NCBI GenBank assembly: GCA_003241215.1
Contig: QFOL01000045.1
Location: 1-17,677 of the forward strand
DNA from: Agrobacterium fabrum
GTDB taxonomy: Bacteria; Pseudomonadota; Alphaproteobacteria; Rhizobiales; Rhizobiaceae
Length of the DNA: 17,677 bases
Direction: 5' to 3'
Below, piece by piece: positions 17,081 through 17,677 of this stretch. Every line of letters begins with the position of its first letter. Within the stretch, counting starts at the first letter, position 1. The notes beneath the pieces were generated by a model. The model searched no databases. It had not been told where the DNA came from and worked only from the letters and a program-made list of their open reading frames with translations. The position numbers were made by a program, and so were the translations under genes.

Positions 17081-17677
17081 ATGAATTCTTTTGCCAAGCT
17101 TTTGGCGGGTACGGCCGTACTCGTTTCCCTGCACACTGCCGCCATGGCCGCTGATCTCGTCGTCGGCGTTTCCTGGTCGAATTTCCAGGAAGAGCGCTGG
17201 AAGACCGATGAAGCGGCCATCAAGGCGGCGCTCGACAAGGCCGGCGCGAAATACATCTCCGCCGATGCGCAGTCATCCGCCGCAAAGCAGCTGACCGACG
17301 TGGAATCGCTGATCTCGCAGGGCGCCAACGCGCTGATCATTCTCGCGCAGGACAGCGACGCGATTGGCCCGGCCGTTGAAAAGGCCGTTGCCGAGGGTAT
17401 TCCGGTCGTGGGTTACGACCGTCTGATCGAAAACCAGAACGCCTTCTACATCACCTTCGATAACAAGGAAGTCGGCCGTCTGCAGGCTGCCGAAGTCTTC
17501 AAGGTGAAGCCGGAAGGCAATTACGTCTTCATCAAGGGCTCTTCTTCCGACCCGAATGCGGACTTCCTGTTCGCCGGTCAGCAGGAAGTGCTGAAGGCGG
17601 CCATTGACGGCGGCAAGATCAAGAATGTCGGCGAAGCCTATACCGATGGCTGGAAGCCGGAAAATGCCCAGAAGAAC
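17081..17677 (+). CDS. xylF: D-xylose ABC transporter, periplasmic binding protein (3' end outside window)
   Basis: The first 199 codons of a periplasmic sugar-binding protein. A signal peptide (Lys6, a hydrophobic core, then AMAA) is probably cleaved before DLVVGVSW. The mature part aligns by eye with E. coli XylF: LERW-like QEERWKTD, a [22 protein letters not shown] segment, [53 protein letters not shown] and [15 protein letters not shown]. The YDR and SFDN/TFDN motifs are typical of xylose binders among type I sugar-binding proteins. GGGAGG (17070-17075) precedes the ATG by 5 nt. The frame is open to the window edge. xylG and xylH would be expected downstream. The promoter and operator lie immediately upstream, facing xylR. 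Confidence 0.92.
   Translation, partial: MNSFAKLLAGTAVLVSLHTAAMAADLVVGVSWSNFQEERWKTDEAAIKAALDKAGAKYISADAQSSAAKQLTDVESLISQGANALIILAQDSDAIGPAVEKAVAEGIPVVGYDRLIENQNAFYITFDNKEVGRLQAAEVFKVKPEGNYVFIKGSSSDPNADFLFAGQQEVLKAAIDGGKIKNVGEAYTDGWKPENAQKN

Overview
The window is a dense, GC-rich stretch of alphaproteobacterial chromosome. Gene content, protein sequences and a rhizobial-type palindromic intergenic repeat point to the Rhizobiaceae, most likely Agrobacterium or a close relative (inference; no marker gene is present). There are 15 protein genes and no RNA genes, insertion sequences or CRISPR arrays. No gap between genes exceeds about 250 bp.

Left part (1-2482): a YihY/BrkB-type membrane protein runs tail-to-tail into gluQ (tRNA queuosine glutamylation). 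gluQ diverges across 39 bp from an AlkA-type DNA glycosylase.

Core (2497-12340): a propionyl-CoA to succinyl-CoA module. A short-chain acyl-CoA responsive regulator of the PccR/PrpR/RamB type reads leftward. From the shared promoter region, which holds three TTGCAA palindromes, pccB reads rightward. It is followed by a YghU-type glutathione transferase, an unrecognised 125-aa protein, an RNA 2'-phosphotransferase (KptA) whose stop codon overlaps the pccA start, then pccA, a single-chain B12-dependent methylmalonyl-CoA mutase and methylmalonyl-CoA epimerase. PccA and PccB carboxylate propionyl-CoA to (S)-methylmalonyl-CoA, the epimerase gives the (R) form, and the mutase makes succinyl-CoA. 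The three genes between pccB and pccA have no obvious role in this pathway, and a repeat element lies among them.

Right part (12341-17677): glpD (aerobic glycerol-3-phosphate dehydrogenase) sits behind a consensus -35 embedded in helically phased TTTCG-type repeats, suggesting a GlpR operator. Next is a divergent ArsR-type regulator and membrane desaturase pair separated by an AT-rich region with TAATT repeats. Last is a divergent ROK repressor (XylR type) and xylF, the D-xylose binding protein gene, cut by the window end. Between them is a perfect 25-bp palindrome overlapping the xylF promoter.

The points most worth a second look are kptA translationally coupled to pccA, the arsR/desaturase unit, and the three well-defined operator candidates.
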